Positions 1 to 8,779 are shown, counted from the stretch's first letter. The stretch: DNA of 64,000 nt from Methylocaldum sp. 14B (GCF_002005105.1 NZ_MSCV01000014.1:1-64000), one strand, 5' to 3'. Program-made: numbers and translations. Notes: generated from the sequence alone by a model not told the origin.

Positions 1-102
1 AAGTACATTCAGGGAAGTCTTGCGGCATAGGCAACCTGCAGGACAACCCCGCCAATCAAGCCAAACAGTCGAGATTCCGCAAGTATTTGCGGAATGTACT
101 TA
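1..102. repeat. MITE-like repeat B, copy 1 (TIR TAAGTACATTC)
   Basis: The segment opens with AAGTACATTC at base 1 and closes with its reverse complement GAATGTACTTA ending at 102, so it is bounded by inverted ends and abuts the next element through a shared TA. The left end coincides with the window edge. A second element with the same ends lies at 27668-27885. No ORF is inside. Confidence 0.55.
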
Positions 103-296
103 GAGCATTTTCATCTCGCTCGTACGGCAAAACAGGCCTGGCAGGAGTCGTTGGCGCCTTCGGCGACGGTAAATTGATTCAAGCATTCGTAGGTCGGCAA
201 TCCTTTGCCGACGAACCCGTTGGCCCAACTGCACCGTCGGGAAAGGATTCCCGACCTACTCGCGAGTGCCCGTACAGTAGGTATGAAAATGCTCTA
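101..296. repeat. MITE-like repeat A, copy 1 (TIR TAGAGCATTTTC)
   Basis: Starts TAGAGCATTTTCAT and ends ATGAAAATGCTCTA, perfect 14-bp terminal inverted repeats flanked by TA. The core holds GTAGGTCGGCAATCC facing GGATTCCCGACCTAC. The same core and right half recur at 24713-24976, and related ends bound elements at 16045-16184, 27278-27669 and 53705-53938. Non-coding; probably mobilised in trans by a TA-targeting transposase (inference). Confidence 0.65.
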
Positions 297-788
297 ATGC
301 CGCATGACTAATGCATTTGTTTCAGAGCGTCGGCGACAATCGTACAAGAACCGAACTCTATAGGACTAATTACGGAGACGCGTCCGGCGACGGACAGATC
401 GGCCGGTATGCGGGTAAACCGGCAGTGGATCCAGGGGGAATGCAAACTGCATGTTTTCGGCTTCGCCACACTCGAAAGTACGCTATCCGGCATTGAAGTT
501 GACGCCCCTTTGAAATCTCGGAACAAACCGAAATGTAGTCACCCCAGTGGCGTGAGCTACTGCTCTCGGGCAATGTTGAAGCCGAAAGGTAAAATATGGC
601 GAACGGGGCGAAGTGTGCAGCATATCGGCAAGCATCGATTCGGGGCGGCGTCCCTGTTCGCACCAGGTCATAAGAGCCTATCCCAGTAGGCTCAAGAAAC
701 CCTTCGACAAGCTCAGGGCGAACGGCCTACTGGGATAGGCTCTAAGTACGATTTCGGCCGTCGAGGACACCTCAGGATAAGCCTTACG
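297..788. other. intergenic region, no gene seen
   Basis: About 490 bases with only short overlapping spurious ORFs on both strands and no convincing start with ribosome site. The only structure is a perfect 19-bp inverted repeat: AGAGCCTATCCCAGTAGGC at 673-691 and its complement at 725-743, enclosing a loop that contains CTTCGACAAGCTCAGGGCG, the kind of short motif that is often dispersed in such genomes. Confidence 0.6.
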
Positions 789-1745
789 ATGTCTCATTTT
801 TGCCACGCGTATACCTTCGATCCAACTTACGGCTACACCCTGGATAGGCTCCTGCAAGTCGGAGCTCCGGTCATACCGGATGATTTCGCGGCTTTTTGGG
901 AGGCCCGCTACCGGCGAACCTTGACGGTATCCCCCCAAGCGCGTCTGGGCCGATGGCCCGAAGGTCGGGAGGGCTTCTCCGTGTACGACCTCGAATACCG
1001 TTCCACGGGCGATTTCATCATCGGCGGCTGGTTGCTTCTGCCGCAAGACCGGCCGGTGCGGCGCGGCCTGGTGGTGGGGCACGGCTATGGCGGCCGGGAT
1101 GCGCCGGATTTTGACCTTCCTGTCGCGGATACCGCCTTTCTGTTTCCCTGTTTTCGTGGCCTTTCCCGAAGCCGCCGGCCGCCGATTTCCGAGGAGCCGT
1201 ACTGGCACGTCCTGCACGACATCGACAAGCGCGACCGTTACATTCTCGGCGGTTGCGTGGAGGACTTGTGGCTCGCGGTGTCGGCTCTGCTCGAGCTGTA
1301 CCCCGAGACGGTCGGTCATATCGGCTATATGGGCATCAGCTTCGGCGGCGGCATCGGCGCCTTGGCGTTGCCCTGGGACGCCCGCATCCGGAGGGCGCAC
1401 CTGAACATGCCCACCTTCGGCCATCATCCCCTGCGTCTCGAACTCCCGACCGTAGGCAGCGGGCGCGCGATCAGGGATTACCAGCAGAAGCACGGTAACA
1501 TTCTGGACACATTACGCTATTACGATGCCGCGAGTGCGGCGGCGTATACCGGGATCCCCGTTCAGGTGGCGGCCGCCCTGTTCGATCCGGTGGTGGCACC
1601 GCCCGGACAGTTCGCGGTCTATAACGCCCTAGCAGGGCCGAAGAGCCTTTATGTCCTGGAAGCGGGGCATGTCGATTATCCGGCCAGGGCGCGGCAGGAC
1701 GCGGAACTGCGGGACACTCTCGCGGATTTTTTCGAAGCGCTGTAG
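789..1745 (+). CDS. acetylxylan-esterase / cephalosporin-C deacetylase family hydrolase
   Basis: A 318-aa alpha/beta hydrolase of the AXE1 family, which removes acetyl groups from sugars or related esters. The N-terminal motif around YGYTLDRLL and DDFAAFW (residues 14-37) is typical of the family. The nucleophile elbow is GISFGGG with Ser184; the likely acid is Asp266 (ALFDPVV) and the base His294 (EAGHVDYP), giving a full triad. No signal peptide, so probably cytoplasmic. It is followed 53 bases later by another esterase in the same direction, and both may be co-transcribed. The true substrate cannot be read from the sequence. Confidence 0.85.
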   Translation: MSHFCHAYTFDPTYGYTLDRLLQVGAPVIPDDFAAFWEARYRRTLTVSPQARLGRWPEGREGFSVYDLEYRSTGDFIIGGWLLLPQDRPVRRGLVVGHGYGGRDAPDFDLPVADTAFLFPCFRGLSRSRRPPISEEPYWHVLHDIDKRDRYILGGCVEDLWLAVSALLELYPETVGHIGYMGISFGGGIGALALPWDARIRRAHLNMPTFGHHPLRLELPTVGSGRAIRDYQQKHGNILDTLRYYDAASAAAYTGIPVQVAAALFDPVVAPPGQFAVYNALAGPKSLYVLEAGHVDYPARARQDAELRDTLADFFEAL

Positions 1746-1798
1746 TTGCATGAAGCCCGAATCCTTCGATCGCTGCTTACGATACTCGGTAATTCAGC

Positions 1799-2527
1799 AT
1801 GAACCGTGAATATCATCGTTGGTATAGCCCGCGGCTGAATCGCGACATGGAACTGCTGGTGTTCGGCCATGCCGGAGCGAAAGTGTTGGTGTTTCCGACG
1901 CGCGACGGGCGATTTTACGAATACGAGGACTTGCGTATCGTGCAAGCACTGGCCCACAAGATCGAGGCGGGACAATTGCAACTCTATTGCGTCGACGGCT
2001 TGGCGCACGAGACGTTTTATTGTGGCTGGCGGCACCCGGCGGATCGAGTCCGACACTATATCGAGTTTGAGGACTATATCCTCAATGAAGTCTTGCCGTT
2101 CATGGCCGCAAAAAACCCGCATCCTTGTGTCATTGCTCATGGCTGTAGCCTGGGTGCCTTCTATGCCGCCAACATCGCGTTTCGTCACCCGCACCTGTTT
2201 CGGAAGCTCAGCGCATTTTCCGGGCGCTACGATCTGACCCTGAGTGTCGAGCATTTCGGCAATCTGTACGACGGCTATTACGACGACAACATCTATTACA
2301 ATACCCCCTGCCATTTCCTGCCCAATCTCGGGCAATGCGACCAACTGAACGCCTTGCGCGCCATGGACATCATCCTCGTCGTCGGTCGGGAGGATCCCTT
2401 TCTCGAAAACAACCGTTATCTGAGCCGCATGCTCTGGGAAAAAGGCGTGTGGAACCACCTCAGCGAGTGGGACGGCCGCGCCCATCAAGCCCACTACTGG
2501 CGCAAGATGGCGCCGCTATACGTGTGA
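1799..2527 (+). CDS. esterase family protein (esterase D-like alpha/beta hydrolase)
   Basis: A 242-aa cytoplasmic alpha/beta hydrolase. The elbow HGCSLGAFYA puts the nucleophile at Ser117; Asp199 in VVGREDPF and a histidine at 229 or 232 in GRAHQAHYW complete a triad. The N-terminal block HRWYSPRLNRDMELLVFG is a beta-hairpin seen in many short PF00756-type esterases. It lies 53 bases after the acetylxylan-esterase-like gene. The substrate is unknown. Confidence 0.8.
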   Translation: MNREYHRWYSPRLNRDMELLVFGHAGAKVLVFPTRDGRFYEYEDLRIVQALAHKIEAGQLQLYCVDGLAHETFYCGWRHPADRVRHYIEFEDYILNEVLPFMAAKNPHPCVIAHGCSLGAFYAANIAFRHPHLFRKLSAFSGRYDLTLSVEHFGNLYDGYYDDNIYYNTPCHFLPNLGQCDQLNALRAMDIILVVGREDPFLENNRYLSRMLWEKGVWNHLSEWDGRAHQAHYWRKMAPLYV

Positions 2528-2673
2528 TTTGGATGTCCGTTTTCAGACTAAAGTACCTGTGCGGAAATGTCGCATGAGGCATGTACGACAGGCCGAAAAG
2601 TTTTTGCTATCGTCGAAATCGCCTTGTTCCATAAGCCATCGCTTTCGTCGCAGCAACCCATACAGGTATCACT

Positions 2674-3117
2674 ATGGCCAAGAAAACATCCTCCGATTCA
2701 AATGACACTGGGGAAAAAATCCTTCGGGAAACCATCGTACAGATGACTTCCGAAACGCACCAAGAAACCGTGATGGAAGCAACCGCCCTGGAAACGCCGG
2801 CACGAGCAGCCGTTCAAGGTTTAAGGGAAGGTGCGGGCGATGCGCGCGAAGCCGTTTCCGGAGGCGTGTCGGCCGTAAGTCAGACCTTGTCCGAGGTTGT
2901 CTATAAAGGCTTTTATTATCTATCGTACGGGGTCGTTTACAGCGCTCTGGTCGTCGCGAGCCTGATACCCACCGATAATGCCATGGGCGAAGGAATCCAG
3001 GCCGGCGCGGATGCTGCCAAGAAATCCTTTGACGAGTACCAGAAGGAGCGGGCGGCTCATCGGGATTCGGCCGCTACCGTTGAAGCTCCCGCGGATGCGG
3101 GCTTAGCCACTTCCTGA
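2674..3117 (+). CDS. hypothetical protein with one hydrophobic segment
   Basis: A 147-aa protein that I do not recognise. The N-terminal 55 residues are polar and rich in Thr/Glu, residues about 60-82 are Gly/Ala/Ser-rich, and about 83-105 (YYLSYGVVYSALVVASLIP) form one membrane-associating stretch, followed by an amphipathic Lys/Glu/Ala-rich tail. It may be a membrane-anchored stress or surface protein. It stands alone, 146 bases after the esterase pair and just ahead of a long inverted-repeat element. The ATG at 2674 has only a weak ribosome site. Confidence 0.6.
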   Translation: MAKKTSSDSNDTGEKILRETIVQMTSETHQETVMEATALETPARAAVQGLREGAGDAREAVSGGVSAVSQTLSEVVYKGFYYLSYGVVYSALVVASLIPTDNAMGEGIQAGADAAKKSFDEYQKERAAHRDSAATVEAPADAGLATS

Positions 3118-3120
3118 GCC

Positions 3121-3363
3121 ATTATCCTAGAAACGGCAGTTGACCGCTTAGATGCGGTAGAAACGCCGCGAGGATTCCGACCGTCGTCCCTTCTGCCGAT
3201 TTCACCGTTTGGGTGAAGCCGCTACGTGCCCGATTGCACGGCGGGCGGGCCACCTGGCGGCGTTGCTCCTTCTTGCGGGAGACTACCCCGCGGCGGCGTC
3301 GCGCCTTGCCAGCCGACCCGCCCGCCGCACACTCGAGCACGTCCAACTGCCGTTTCTAGGATT
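3121..3363. repeat. 243-bp element with 19-bp terminal inverted repeats
   Basis: ATCCTAGAAACGGCAGTTG at 3124-3142 is exactly reverse-complemented at 3344-3362. The interior carries a second GC-rich inverted pair (GGCGGGCGGG near 3240 against CCCGCCCGCC near 3318), so the whole element can fold into one long hairpin. No coding capacity is apparent. It is a MITE-like or REP-like element inserted between the stop of the hypothetical gene and a terminator. Confidence 0.6.
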
Positions 3364-3377
3364 ATCCGCCTACTTCG

Positions 3378-3408
3378 AAAAAACCCCGCCTCGTTTCGCG
3401 GGGTTTTT
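3378..3408 (+). terminator. rho-independent terminator
   Basis: AAACCCCGC and GCGGGGTTTTT form a 9-bp GC-rich stem with a short loop followed by a T-run. It has A-runs on the other side and so could also end the convergent minus-strand TPR gene beginning at 4368. Confidence 0.75.
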
Positions 3409-3552
3409 GTTTGTCTTTTCGTTAATCGATCGGACGATAACACTCCGGCAACCGGATGTTCTCCCTTGGCACCTGGCGAACTTGCATGCGCCGGCGGGGG
3501 GATCGAATGTCGTCCATCATCGACAGCGGGTGAGAGATCAATGTGAACGCGC

Positions 3553-4368
3553 CTAGTTCATCTCCGCCAACAGCGAAGTCCGGAGACTTTCGAGAGCCGG
3601 AGTTTGTTTGCGCGCCTCGGGTAGTCCGTCGATTTCCTCGAGCGCGGCGGCGAAAGTCCGTTTGGATTCGTCCATGCGCGCCAGCGCCTTGAGAATCATT
3701 CCCTTTTTGTAGAGCAAGAAAGGCATACGCTGGTGGGTTGCGAGCATTTGATCGACCCGCCGCAACGCCGACTCGTAGCGTTGTTGCTCCATCTCCAGCG
3801 TCAGCGCCCGCTCGCTCAGCACGTGCAGAGGGCCGAGCCGCGCGATTCCGTCGTTCAGCACTTCTATGGCCTTGTCCGTTTTGCCCGCCGAGTGAAAGGC
3901 GTCGGCGGCGTAGAGCACGTGATCGGGTTTTATGTCCTTGGAGAGTCTGACGGCTGTCAGGTACGCCTCGGCCGCGGCTAGCGGTTTGCCCGATACCGAC
4001 AGGATATCGCCGGTGAGCACGTGGCCGCGCGCCTTGGCGGCATTGTTCGTTGCCTGCCGGAGAAATTGCCGCGCGGATTCCAACGCGGCATCCGGCTGTT
4101 TCAGCACGAGTTGCGCCCGGGCCAGATGGAAGAGTGCGTCGATCCGTCCAGGAGCGAGTTTGATCGCTTTGGCGAGGTCGTCGTGCGCATGGTCGGCGTG
4201 ACCCTCGTCGAGAAACAATTGGCCGCGTTTTATGAGCAGATCGGCGTTCTTGGGGTGATGAGCGATTTCGCGGTTGAGATCGTGGATGCGTTCGTGCACG
4301 TCGCCGTGAGCCAGCGTGAAGCCAGAATATCCCAGCAGTGCGGCAATAAGCAGTGTTCGTCTAGACAT
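3553..4368 (-). CDS. exported TPR-repeat protein
   Basis: A 271-aa protein with an N-terminal signal peptide (RTLLIAALLGYSGFTLAHG, cleavage near residue 21) followed by repeated helix-turn-helix units of TPR type at about 25-240, for example ADLLIKRGQLFLDEGHADHA and ARAQLVLKQPDAALESARQF. TPR proteins scaffold protein complexes, and in the periplasm they often accompany surface enzymes. It ends 68 bases downstream of the secreted phosphatase on the same strand and is likely co-transcribed with it under phosphate control (inference). Confidence 0.75.
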   Translation of the reverse strand: MSRRTLLIAALLGYSGFTLAHGDVHERIHDLNREIAHHPKNADLLIKRGQLFLDEGHADHAHDDLAKAIKLAPGRIDALFHLARAQLVLKQPDAALESARQFLRQATNNAAKARGHVLTGDILSVSGKPLAAAEAYLTAVRLSKDIKPDHVLYAADAFHSAGKTDKAIEVLNDGIARLGPLHVLSERALTLEMEQQRYESALRRVDQMLATHQRMPFLLYKKGMILKALARMDESKRTFAAALEEIDGLPEARKQTPALESLRTSLLAEMN

Positions 4369-4436
4369 GAACTTTTCCTAGGTGCAAGAACGTGCCGGGA
4401 CCCGAGCATTGAGCACGGGTGCCCGGCGTCGGAAGT

Positions 4437-6653
4437 TTATTGATAGGTGACAGTGAGTTTCGGTCGTTGCGACTGCGTACCGTACTCGGACGAACGCAGA
4501 TCGACGCCGTCGCTGGTGCCGCCGTCCACGATCATGAGGCCGTTGTTCGCGGCCGCTCCGTTGACCCAGCCCTGTACCAGCGAGATGCCGGCGCCGTTGA
4601 GCTGGATGGTGTGGGTGCCGGTCGCCGAGGGCTGGAAGGAGCCGATCAGTACGCCCTGATTGTTCAGCGGATCGACGCTGTTCCAGGTGGCGCCGCCTTC
4701 GGTCCAGGCCGTGTTCACCGCATACAGGTTGTAGGTGCCGTTGCTGAGGTTGGAAACCCGCAGCGTGACGGTGGCATTGGTCACGGTGGCCATTGCCGGG
4801 ATTGATGAAACATTCCACTTCATCAAACCGATGAGGCGGCCGTTGGTGCCGTCGGCGCCATCGGCGAGTACGGTCGTGGCATTGCCGTAGTTGGTGGTGG
4901 CCTTGCCGCTTGCGACATAGGTGTCTTGCGTGCCGGCGTAAGCGTTTAGGCCGTCCTGCAACTGTACCGTTTGCGGCGCGCCGCCGGCCGTGTACATGCC
5001 GGCGTCCACGTTGGCGACGCTGCTGCCCGCAACCGCGCTGAACACGGCGGTCTTGCCATCGAGCGGACTCGCATCGCTGTCGATGCTGTCGTTCCCGCCC
5101 TGATCCTGCGGCGAGAGGGTGCGCGTCCCTGGAATGAACCGCACGTAGTAGCTGCCGGCCGCAACACTGTCGAACTGGTAGGCTCCGCTCGTGTTGGTGG
5201 ACTGGGTGGCGACCAGCGTATTGGTATCGGTATAGAGCCGCACCTCGATGCCTTGCAGGAAGCTCTCGCCCGTTTCGCGAATGCCGTCCGCGTCCACGTC
5301 CTGCCACACCACGCCGCTCACGTTAGCCAACTGCGGCGGCGGTGTTCCGCCCTTGGTCACGGTGAAGTAGTCGCGTATCGTGCCGTTGTTGTTGAGGAAT
5401 TTGGCGTCGAGCGTCAAACCGTTCACATCCAGCACCATCGAGCCCAGTTCGTTCAGCGAGATGTACATGGCCGGATGATTGAGCGTGCCGCCGCTTGTTT
5501 TACCCGAGCTGCCCGCCACCGCGTAGACCGCGCCTGCGTGCGATGCGCCGACGCCCGATTTGGTGTAGGCCCCGGTGCCGTCGATGCGGCCGCTGCCGGA
5601 CTGCACGACGTGGCTTGCGTCGCTGAAGGTCGAGGACGAGCCGTAATGGCCGTCGATGAACTTCGAGCGTTCATAGGAATGGCTGTGGCCGGTCAGTACC
5701 AGGTCGATGCCATAGCTCTCCAGTATCGGCAATACGTTCTGGCGCATTTCGACCAACTGGGTCTCGGTGTCGGAATTATGCGAACCCTTGGAGTAGGGCG
5801 GGTGATGCCAGAAGGCGATATTCCAGTCGGCGGTGGAAGCCTGCAGATCGGCTTCCAGCCAGTTCAACATCGGGCTGCCCACGGCGCGGCTCGAATCGTG
5901 GGAATCGAGCACGATGAAGTGGATGTTGCCGTAGTCGAAGGAGTAATACGCCTCCGTACCCGATGCCACACCGCCCGCTTCGCCATTGCGCGGCAGCGAG
6001 AAGATGTCGTAATAGGGGCCAGTCTCGGTGCCCGAATCGGCCGAGGCGCCGTCGTGGTTGCCCAGCGTCGACCAGGTCACGGACTGCCGTAGCATGTCCG
6101 GATACATGTTGAACATCTTCGATTGATATTCGGCATCGGTACCGCTGCTGTAGGCATTGTCGCCGAGTTGCAGCCACAAATGGGTGGGATTGGTGCCGGT
6201 GAAGTTGCGATAGGCGTTGTACACGGCGGCCTGGCCTGAAGTGCCGGTGCCGGCATCGCCGATCACCCAGATGCGCGTCGGCTGCTGTGTGCCAGTGGTC
6301 GGCGCGGTGTGGAAATAGGTATTGCTGTCGCCGCCCGAGAGTGTCTGCGTGGTGGAGCCGATCGAGTAATAGTACTTGGTCTGCGGATTGAGTCCACTCA
6401 CCTGCACGCTGTGCTCGGTGGTCGACGCGGCATCATCGAAGGTGAGCGTCAAGTTCGTAGGGCTGGTGCCGACGCGCACCCGGCTGTTCGAGGCCACGTC
6501 CGAGCGCCAGCGCACGATGAGCCCGCTAGATGTGCCCATCTGCAAATAAGGGCCGCGGGTGACCGAAAGCGCGGCGGCATCGCGGGCCAGCGTCGTCGCC
6601 ATCAAGGCGGCAAGAGTCAATGAAAAAACGCGGAAAAAGTTCGACGGCTTCAT
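4437..6653 (-). CDS. secreted purple-acid-phosphatase-like metallophosphoesterase with SdrD-like and DNRLRE domains
   Basis: A 738-aa exported protein. The start at 6653 is chosen because AGGGAG lies 5 bases upstream and a signal peptide follows (FFRVFSLTLAALMATTLA). Residues about 30-118 are a fibronectin-like purple-acid-phosphatase N domain. Calcineurin-type metal motifs follow: GDAG (132-135), GDNAY (164-168), GNHD (198-201), WHHPPYS and GHSHSYER. After about 430 come an SdrD-like beta-sandwich (EVRLYTDTNTLVATQSTN region) and a C-terminal DNRLRE-type domain ending in RPKLTVTYQ. It should hydrolyse phosphate esters outside the cell. A PhoB-box-like repeat lies about 50 bases upstream. Confidence 0.85.
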   Translation of the reverse strand: MKPSNFFRVFSLTLAALMATTLARDAAALSVTRGPYLQMGTSSGLIVRWRSDVASNSRVRVGTSPTNLTLTFDDAASTTEHSVQVSGLNPQTKYYYSIGSTTQTLSGGDSNTYFHTAPTTGTQQPTRIWVIGDAGTGTSGQAAVYNAYRNFTGTNPTHLWLQLGDNAYSSGTDAEYQSKMFNMYPDMLRQSVTWSTLGNHDGASADSGTETGPYYDIFSLPRNGEAGGVASGTEAYYSFDYGNIHFIVLDSHDSSRAVGSPMLNWLEADLQASTADWNIAFWHHPPYSKGSHNSDTETQLVEMRQNVLPILESYGIDLVLTGHSHSYERSKFIDGHYGSSSTFSDASHVVQSGSGRIDGTGAYTKSGVGASHAGAVYAVAGSSGKTSGGTLNHPAMYISLNELGSMVLDVNGLTLDAKFLNNNGTIRDYFTVTKGGTPPPQLANVSGVVWQDVDADGIRETGESFLQGIEVRLYTDTNTLVATQSTNTSGAYQFDSVAAGSYYVRFIPGTRTLSPQDQGGNDSIDSDASPLDGKTAVFSAVAGSSVANVDAGMYTAGGAPQTVQLQDGLNAYAGTQDTYVASGKATTNYGNATTVLADGADGTNGRLIGLMKWNVSSIPAMATVTNATVTLRVSNLSNGTYNLYAVNTAWTEGGATWNSVDPLNNQGVLIGSFQPSATGTHTIQLNGAGISLVQGWVNGAAANNGLMIVDGGTSDGVDLRSSEYGTQSQRPKLTVTYQ

Positions 6654-6704
6654 AGAAACTCCCTGGTGTTGGTTGTGGAGCCGCCGGAATACTACGCAGC
6701 ACAA

Positions 6705-6722
6705 GTGACGAACTAGTGACAG
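6705..6722 (-). promoter_or_regulatory. PhoB-box-like direct repeat for the minus-strand phosphatase
   Basis: On the minus strand the sequence reads CTGTCAC, TAGT, TCGTCAC: two 7-mers matching the CTGTCAY half-site with a 4-base spacer, the 11-base period of a Pho box. It lies 52 bases upstream of the start at 6653. Confidence 0.6.
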
Positions 6723-6781
6723 GGATACGACGAAAACGAAGCTCAGCGCATCGAAGACTTCCAGGTGAGCCGAACCTGTAA

Positions 6782-6836
6782 AGGTCATGAATCGGTCATC
6801 GAACCGTCATCAGGCTGACCCGAAGCGATTTATAGA
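6782..6836 (+). promoter_or_regulatory. tandem PhoB-box-like repeats and -10 for phoD
   Basis: Three 7-mers, AGGTCAT (6782), CGGTCAT (6793) and CCGTCAT (6804), start exactly every 11 bases with 4-base spacers. A weaker fourth unit, CTGACCC, is at 6815. A -10-like TATAGA follows at 6831-6836, about ten bases after the last unit, which is the usual spacing for PhoB activation. Confidence 0.65.
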
Positions 6837-6869
6837 ATCCGGGCCTCCAGAAACTCCATGAGGTGTTCC

Positions 6870-8621
6870 ATGCAGGCCTTCGATCGACAAACACGCAATA
6901 TTCTGTCTCCCATCGGCAAAGCTGCCGCGTCCGCGCTCCTGTTGGCCTTGAGCATGTCCGCTCAAGTCTTGGCGGAGGGCGGCGACATTCAGCTTTCCGC
7001 CGGCGGTGAAATCGCAGGCGCTACCATTCAAGTCCCAGGAGCGCCCGACCGCATTCGAATCCCCGTCGGTCAAATCACAGCGGACGGAGGCCGTCTTCCC
7101 ATATTTCGCCCGAGTGACCCGCTCCGGCTTCTTCACGATCTGCCGCAAATGGAACAGGGCATCCAGTTCGGCGATGTCGGCGAGGGACGCGCCATCGTGT
7201 GGAGCCGCTGCGACCGCCCGGCCCGCATGTGGGTGGAATACGCGTTCAACGAACAATTCACCGATTCCAAGGTCATCCGCGGTCCTCATGCGCTCGAAGT
7301 CTCCGACTTCACCGCGCGTCAGGACCTGGTCGGGCTGCCGTCCGGAAAGGACGTCTACGTGAAGGTCTGGTTCGAGGATCTGACCAACGCCCGCGACAAG
7401 AGCGAGCCGGTCATCGGTCGTTTCCACACCGTGGGCAAGCACGAGGACATACGCTTCGTGTGGGGCGGCGATACCGCGGGACAGGGCTGGGGCATCAACG
7501 AGGCGTTCGGCGGCATGAGGATCTATGAAGCCATGCGTCAAGTGAAGCCGCAGTTCTTCATTCAGAGCGGCGACAGCGTCTACTCCGACGGTCCCATCGA
7601 AGCGAGCAAACCGGCCGAAAACGGCCAGATCTGGACTAACCTCGTAACGCCCGAAGTCTCCAAGGTCGCCGAAACCCTGGACGAGTTCCGGGGCCGCTAC
7701 AAGTACAACCTGCTGGACGCCAACCTCCGCCGCTTCAACGCCGAAGTGCCGCAGATCTGGCAATGGGACGACCATGAAGTGGTCAACAACTGGTCCGATG
7801 CCAAGGACCTGGCCAACGATCCCCGCTACACGCTCAAGGAGATTCCGGTGCTGATCGCTCACGCCACGCGCGCTTTCCACGAATATGCGCCCCTGCGCCC
7901 GCATACGGCGGAAGAGTCCGAGCGTCTCTACCGCAAGATTTCCTACGGCCCGCTGCTGGACGTGTTCGTCATCGATATGCGCAGCTACCGGGGCCCGAAC
8001 ACGGCCAACTTGCAGACGCAGGAGGGACCGGAAACGGCGTTTCTGGGCGAAGCGCAGTTGAAGTGGCTGAAAAAGGAACTGAATAAATCGCGGGCCACCT
8101 GGAAAGTCATTTCCGCCGACATGCCCATCGGCCTCAACATCGGCGACGGCGTCGATGCGAACGGCCAGCCCCGCTGGGAAGCCATCGCCAACGGCGACAA
8201 CGGCCCCGCCGTCGGCCGCGAGCTGGAAATCGCCCGCCTCTTACGCTTCATCAAGCACGAGCGAATCAAGAACATCGTGTGGCTGACCGCCGACGTCCAT
8301 TATGCCGCCGCGCATTTCTACGATCCCTCGGAGGCGCAATTCAAGAACTTCTCGCCGTTCTGGGAATTCGTCGCCGGCCCGCTCAACGCCGGTTCCTTCG
8401 GTCCCAATACCACCGATGGCACCTTCGGGCCGCAGGTCGTGTTCGCCAAGGCGCCGCCGGCGGGTCAGGTCAACCTCTCGCCCTATGCGGGCTTGCAGTT
8501 CTTCGGCGAGGTCAACATCAACCGCAAGACCCACGAGTTGACGGTGGACCTAAAGGATCTTTACGGCGCGTCGGTATTCAGCAAGACACTGAAGGCTGAA
8601 CACGGACGAGATCCCGACTGA
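6870..8621 (+). CDS. phoD: alkaline phosphatase D family protein
   Basis: A 583-aa exported phosphatase/phosphodiesterase. The ATG at 6870 is preferred over the ATG at 6858 because GAGGTG sits upstream of it. The signal peptide has a hydrophobic core SALLLALSMSAQVLA but no clear twin-arginine motif, so Sec export is likely. An N-terminal beta domain (about 85-185) is followed by the metallophosphoesterase domain. The family signature WQWDDHEVVNNW is near residues 297-308, and other metal-site blocks are GGDTAGQGWG, QSGDSVYSD and WLTADVHYAAAHFY. Divergent from the purple-acid-phosphatase-like gene, with its own Pho box. It releases phosphate from phosphodiesters or monoesters in the periplasm. 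Confidence 0.9.
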   Translation: MQAFDRQTRNILSPIGKAAASALLLALSMSAQVLAEGGDIQLSAGGEIAGATIQVPGAPDRIRIPVGQITADGGRLPIFRPSDPLRLLHDLPQMEQGIQFGDVGEGRAIVWSRCDRPARMWVEYAFNEQFTDSKVIRGPHALEVSDFTARQDLVGLPSGKDVYVKVWFEDLTNARDKSEPVIGRFHTVGKHEDIRFVWGGDTAGQGWGINEAFGGMRIYEAMRQVKPQFFIQSGDSVYSDGPIEASKPAENGQIWTNLVTPEVSKVAETLDEFRGRYKYNLLDANLRRFNAEVPQIWQWDDHEVVNNWSDAKDLANDPRYTLKEIPVLIAHATRAFHEYAPLRPHTAEESERLYRKISYGPLLDVFVIDMRSYRGPNTANLQTQEGPETAFLGEAQLKWLKKELNKSRATWKVISADMPIGLNIGDGVDANGQPRWEAIANGDNGPAVGRELEIARLLRFIKHERIKNIVWLTADVHYAAAHFYDPSEAQFKNFSPFWEFVAGPLNAGSFGPNTTDGTFGPQVVFAKAPPAGQVNLSPYAGLQFFGEVNINRKTHELTVDLKDLYGASVFSKTLKAEHGRDPD

Positions 8622-8700
8622 GTAGACAACCGAGCCAGGCCCCGAATTGGTGAAAACGCATGTCGACGCCATCGGCCCGTGGAAGCGTTCCTTCGTTCGA

Positions 8701-8754
8701 CATTCAAGCGAACATTAATCGTAAGGGTGGGTTAGCGCAGCGTAACCCACCGAC
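8701..8754. repeat. dispersed repeat (AATCGTA-GGGTGGGTTAGCG family)
   Basis: The segment with GAACATTAATCGTA followed by GGGTGGGTTAGCG and CGTAACCCACCGA matches, with few changes, the reverse complement of 54995-55050. The arms GGGTGGGTTA and TAACCCACC are inverted. This is non-coding and unrelated to the flanking phoD and porin genes. Confidence 0.6.
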
Positions 8755-8779
8755 TCGGGCAAATTGGGGGCCATACGGC

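Noticed and set aside
4971-6092. 373-residue plus-strand ORF opposite the purple-acid-phosphatase-like gene
   Set aside because: Composition rich in Arg/Ala/His/Val without motifs; the minus-strand gene has complete metal motifs and a signal peptide.
6810-7904. 364-residue minus-strand ORF opposite phoD
   Set aside because: Antisense shadow; the plus-strand frame has the PhoD signature and Pho box.
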